Shown one piece after another: positions 61,451-64,000 of a DNA stretch of 64,000 bases (its first letter is position 1; every line of letters begins with the position of its first letter). The notes under the pieces were generated by a model. The model saw only the letters and a list, made by a program, of their open reading frames with translations, ran no database searches and was not told where the DNA came from. Both the position numbers and the translations under genes were made by a program. The stretch lies in the NCBI GenBank assembly GCA_947567425.1, contig CANOLV010000010.1, positions 1-64,000 of the forward strand, in the 5' to 3' direction. The stretch comes from an uncultured Porphyromonadaceae bacterium. Its GTDB lineage: Bacteria > Bacteroidota > Bacteroidia > Bacteroidales > Muribaculaceae.

Positions 61451-63658
61451 TTATTTATGCACCACGCGGTCGTTCAGTTCAGCGAGCTTGGCACTGTTCC
61501 ACCTGTCGGTAGTGCCGACGAGATAACCCGTGATGCGCTGAAGCTTGTCTATGGCATGGCTTCCGCATTCAGGACACACGTCGAGTCCATCCTGGGCATC
61601 TTCATATCCGCATGCCATGCAGCGGTTGCGGTTGTGGTTGACCGAGCCGTAGCCTATGTTATACTTGTCCATCAGATCCACTATATCGCTTATAGCCTGA
61701 GGATTGTGGGTGGCATCGCCGTCAATCTCGACGTAGAATATATGGCCACCGCCGGTCAATTCATGATATGGAGCCTCGATCTTGGCTTTATGGCGCGGCG
61801 AACACTTATAGTAGACCGGTACATGGTTGGAATTGGTGTAGTAAGTACGGTCGGTCACTCCGGGAATTACGCCGAACGCCTTACGGTCGACCTTCGTGAA
61901 TTTGCCCGACAGTCCCTCAGCCGGAGTAGCGAGAACGGAGAAATTGTGCTGATACTTCTCCGAATATTCATTAATGCGACTGCGCATGTGCGACACGATT
62001 CTCAATCCGAGCGCCTGAGCCTCTTCCGACTCGCCGTGGTGCTTTCCGATAAGAGCCACCAGACACTCGGCCAGACCGATAAATCCGATTCCGAGCGTAC
62101 CCTGGTTGATTACAGATTCGATGGTATCCTCCGGCTTCAGGTTCTCGCTGCCGTTCCAAAGTCGCGACATCAGAAGCGGGAACTGCTTCACGAGAGCGCT
62201 CTTCTGGAAGTCGAAGCGGTCGCAAAGCTGGCGTGCGGTGATGTCGAGCACCTCGTCGAGCTTTGAGAAAAAGCGGCGTATGCGTTCCTCCTTGTCAAGA
62301 TACCCCATGCATTCGATGGCTATGCGCACGATATTCACAGTGGAGAAGCTTAAGTTGCCGCGGCCTATCGAGGTCTTGGGGCCGAAGCGGTTTTCAAACA
62401 CTCGCGTGCGGCATCCCATCGTAGCCACTTCATATTCATAACGCTTAGGATCGTTGATGTCCCACTTTTCGTGAAAGTTAAACGTGGCGTCAAGATTGAC
62501 GAAATTGGGGAAGAACCGGCGTGCGGTCACCTTGCAGGCAAGTTGATACAGGTCATAGTTCCGGTCGCCGGGCAGATAGCTGACACCGCGCTTCTTCTTC
62601 CATATCTGTATGGGGAAGATGGCCGTGGCTCCGTTGCCCACACCCTCGTAGGTCGAATTCAGGATCTCGCGGATGATGCTGCGGCCCTCGGCCGAGGTGT
62701 CCGTACCGTAATTGATCGAGCTGAACACCACCTGATTTCCGCCACGTGAGTGTATGGTGTTCATGTTGTGGATGAATGCCTCCATAGCCTGATGCACGCG
62801 TCCCACAGTCTTGTTGATGGCATGCTGCTTGACACGCTCTATTCCCGTCAGCCCGTCGAGCGTACGCTTGACATAGTCGTCGATAGGAGCCTCGTAAAGT
62901 TCCGAATAGTCCTCGCCGCTGAAAGCCTCGATGGTCTTAAGCTCCTCCACGAACGACGAACGGACATAAGGCGCCAGATAGAAGTCAAACGCAGGTATGG
63001 CCTGTCCGCCATGCATCTCGTTCTGCGCGGTCTCAAGCGAGATACATCCGATTATGCTCGCGGTCTCGATGCGCTTGGCCGGCCGCGACTCGCCATGTCC
63101 GGCAGTGAATCCATACTTAAGTATTCTGTCGAGCGGGTGCTGCACGCATGTAAGACTCTTGGTCGGATAGTAGTCCTTGTCATGTATATGCAGATAGCCG
63201 TTGCGCACCGCCTCGCGCGCTTCACGCGACAGCAGATAGTCGTCGACGAAAGGCTTGGTGGTCTCGCTGGCAAACTTCATCATCATGCCTGCCGGCGAAT
63301 CGGTGTTCATGTTGGCGTTCTCGCGCGTTATGTCATTGTTTTTGGCCTCGATGATCTCCAGGAACATGTCGCGGGTCTTTGCCCGGCGGGCTATGCTGCG
63401 CTGGTCACGGTAAGCTATATAACGCTTTGCCACCTCCTTTCGGGGGCTTTTCATCAGTTCCATCTCCACACGGTCCTGTATCTGCTCGACTGTCATACGT
63501 TCAGAGCCGGACATGCTGATCCGGTCGGTAATCTTATGTATCAGAGCTTCATCTTCACCCATCTCAGTCTGAAGCATGGCCTTGCGTATGGCCGCCTTTA
63601 TCTTTTCGTCGTTATAGCCCACGACGCGCCCGTCGCGCTTGACTACTGTCTGTATCAT
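61451..63658 (-). CDS. nrdD: anaerobic ribonucleoside-triphosphate reductase (class III)
   Basis: A 735-residue oxygen-sensitive reductase making dNTPs from NTPs, with formate as likely reductant. An N-terminal ATP-cone (about 1-90, VVKRDGRVVGYNDEKIKAAI) gives allosteric control. The C-terminal zinc site has four Cys in CMACGYEDAQDGLDVCPECG, and the radical Gly711 lies in RITGYLVGTTDRWN. Length and motifs are complete. It is the first gene of nrdD-nrdG, as expected for an anaerobe that depends on class III reductase. Confidence 0.97.
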   Translation of the reverse strand: MIQTVVKRDGRVVGYNDEKIKAAIRKAMLQTEMGEDEALIHKITDRISMSGSERMTVEQIQDRVEMELMKSPRKEVAKRYIAYRDQRSIARRAKTRDMFLEIIEAKNNDITRENANMNTDSPAGMMMKFASETTKPFVDDYLLSREAREAVRNGYLHIHDKDYYPTKSLTCVQHPLDRILKYGFTAGHGESRPAKRIETASIIGCISLETAQNEMHGGQAIPAFDFYLAPYVRSSFVEELKTIEAFSGEDYSELYEAPIDDYVKRTLDGLTGIERVKQHAINKTVGRVHQAMEAFIHNMNTIHSRGGNQVVFSSINYGTDTSAEGRSIIREILNSTYEGVGNGATAIFPIQIWKKKRGVSYLPGDRNYDLYQLACKVTARRFFPNFVNLDATFNFHEKWDINDPKRYEYEVATMGCRTRVFENRFGPKTSIGRGNLSFSTVNIVRIAIECMGYLDKEERIRRFFSKLDEVLDITARQLCDRFDFQKSALVKQFPLLMSRLWNGSENLKPEDTIESVINQGTLGIGFIGLAECLVALIGKHHGESEEAQALGLRIVSHMRSRINEYSEKYQHNFSVLATPAEGLSGKFTKVDRKAFGVIPGVTDRTYYTNSNHVPVYYKCSPRHKAKIEAPYHELTGGGHIFYVEIDGDATHNPQAISDIVDLMDKYNIGYGSVNHNRNRCMACGYEDAQDGLDVCPECGSHAIDKLQRITGYLVGTTDRWNSAKLAELNDRVVHK

Positions 63659-63704
63659 CGGATGTCGTATTTGATTTTAATATGGAGGTATCGTAAATGT
63701 TCGA

Positions 63705-63736
63705 CAAAGCTACACATACTTTGCCACATTAGCAAA
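63705..63736 (-). promoter_or_regulatory. nrdD promoter
   Basis: On the minus strand TTTG (63733-63736), then 20 bp, then TAGCTTTG (63705-63712): a good -33/-7 pair. It predicts a leader of about 43 nt. Confidence 0.7.
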
Positions 63737-63772
63737 TTATCCCGCAATAAATTATCTACAAATTTCACTTTT

Positions 63773-63846
63773 TGGAAAACTTTTCCACCGCCAAAAATAA
63801 AACAACTCCTGAATATCAATATCTTATAAAAAGTTTTGGAAAACTT
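63773..63846. promoter_or_regulatory. two palindromic sites upstream of nrdD
   Basis: TGGAAAACTTTTCCA (63773-63787) and AAGTTTTGGAAAACTT (63831-63846) are perfect palindromes apart from their central 1-2 bases, and share TTGGAAAACTT. Their position upstream of the -33 box suits a dimeric regulator. They do not look like the usual NrdR box. Confidence 0.45.
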
Positions 63847-64000
63847 CACCTTAAAGTCAATAGCCAATAATTAAAATATCAACCATCCAAAAGCCCATCA
63901 GACACTCCGCACAGAATCCAAACCAATCACTTCATCCTGCCGCCGGTATTTGATTAAGTTAAATTCTTATCTTTTTTATCCGTCCATAAAACTTAAGATT

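Larger units (their letters stand above)
63659..64000 (-). other. regulatory region upstream of nrdD
   Basis: No gene is visible; the DNA is very A+T-rich. It holds the nrdD promoter (63705-63736) and two palindromes at 63773-63787 and 63831-63846. Beyond 63850 I see no further structure. Confidence 0.6.

Noticed and set aside
60986..62266. Long plus-strand open frame opposite nrdG/nrdD (and another at 62750-63829)
   Set aside because: Both are antisense shadows of nrdD/nrdG, which have complete family motifs. The antisense products show no recognisable domain.

Overview
The window is about 64 kb of a gut-type Bacteroidales chromosome, most likely Muribaculaceae or a close relative. The evidence is SusC/SusD genes, lipoproteins with Bacteroidetes lipoboxes, a parA-parB-DUF5683-LysM transglycosylase cluster typical of the order, repeated TAnnTTTG promoter boxes, and few Shine-Dalgarno sites. 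The family-level placement is inference. No rRNA, tRNA or CRISPR array was seen.

Layout. 1-430: non-coding, with a promoter firing off the left edge and a strong terminator. 431-8080 (minus): parA, parB, a DUF5683 protein, a LysM lytic transglycosylase and a tricorn-like S41 protease. 8228-10133: a GNAT acetyltransferase, a membrane-anchored GH25 muramidase and a P-loop kinase. 10091-17382 (minus): a five-gene xylan operon (CE/SASA esterase, GPH symporter, GH10, GH43, GH67) with the content of the Prevotella xyn cluster. 17618-21829: gtrA-like, TRIC/UPF0126, nth and pheS, divergent from tilS. 21938-25952: alanine dehydrogenase, a phosphoethanolamine transferase and a BamA-like barrel.

26004-47729 is a polysaccharide utilization locus. 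It contains a secreted alpha/alpha-barrel protein of unknown activity, divergent from a propeller/AraC sensor-regulator that lacks a kinase. These are followed by an orphan ECF sigma factor, a discoidin-like surface lipoprotein, SusC, SusD, a terminator and a fresh promoter, then a beta-helix glycosidase, a heparinase II/III-type lyase, GH97, GH43 and GH88. The lyase plus GH88 pair points to a uronic-acid-containing glycan. No sulfatase is present, so a sulfated host glycosaminoglycan is unlikely.

47950-51865 holds a secreted leucine-rich-repeat protein followed by an A+T-rich islet of three secreted or lipoprotein genes. One of these is a C39-like cysteine peptidase broken by a frameshift, and the other two are paralogues of no known family. 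The islet lies between two 118-bp direct repeats that include the 3' end of the LRR gene. Then come lepA, nhaA and pncB. 56433-57577 is a RAYT (IS200-type) transposase surrounded by palindromic REP-like blocks and 36-bp tandem repeats. The window ends with fcl and gmd (GDP-L-fucose synthesis), an astacin-like lipoprotein, and nrdG/nrdD (anaerobic ribonucleotide reductase) with conspicuous palindromes upstream.

The parts most worth following up are the repeat-flanked islet, the kinase-less PUL regulator paired with a lone sigma factor, the REP/RAYT cluster, the unknown secreted toroid protein, and several apparently leaderless genes.
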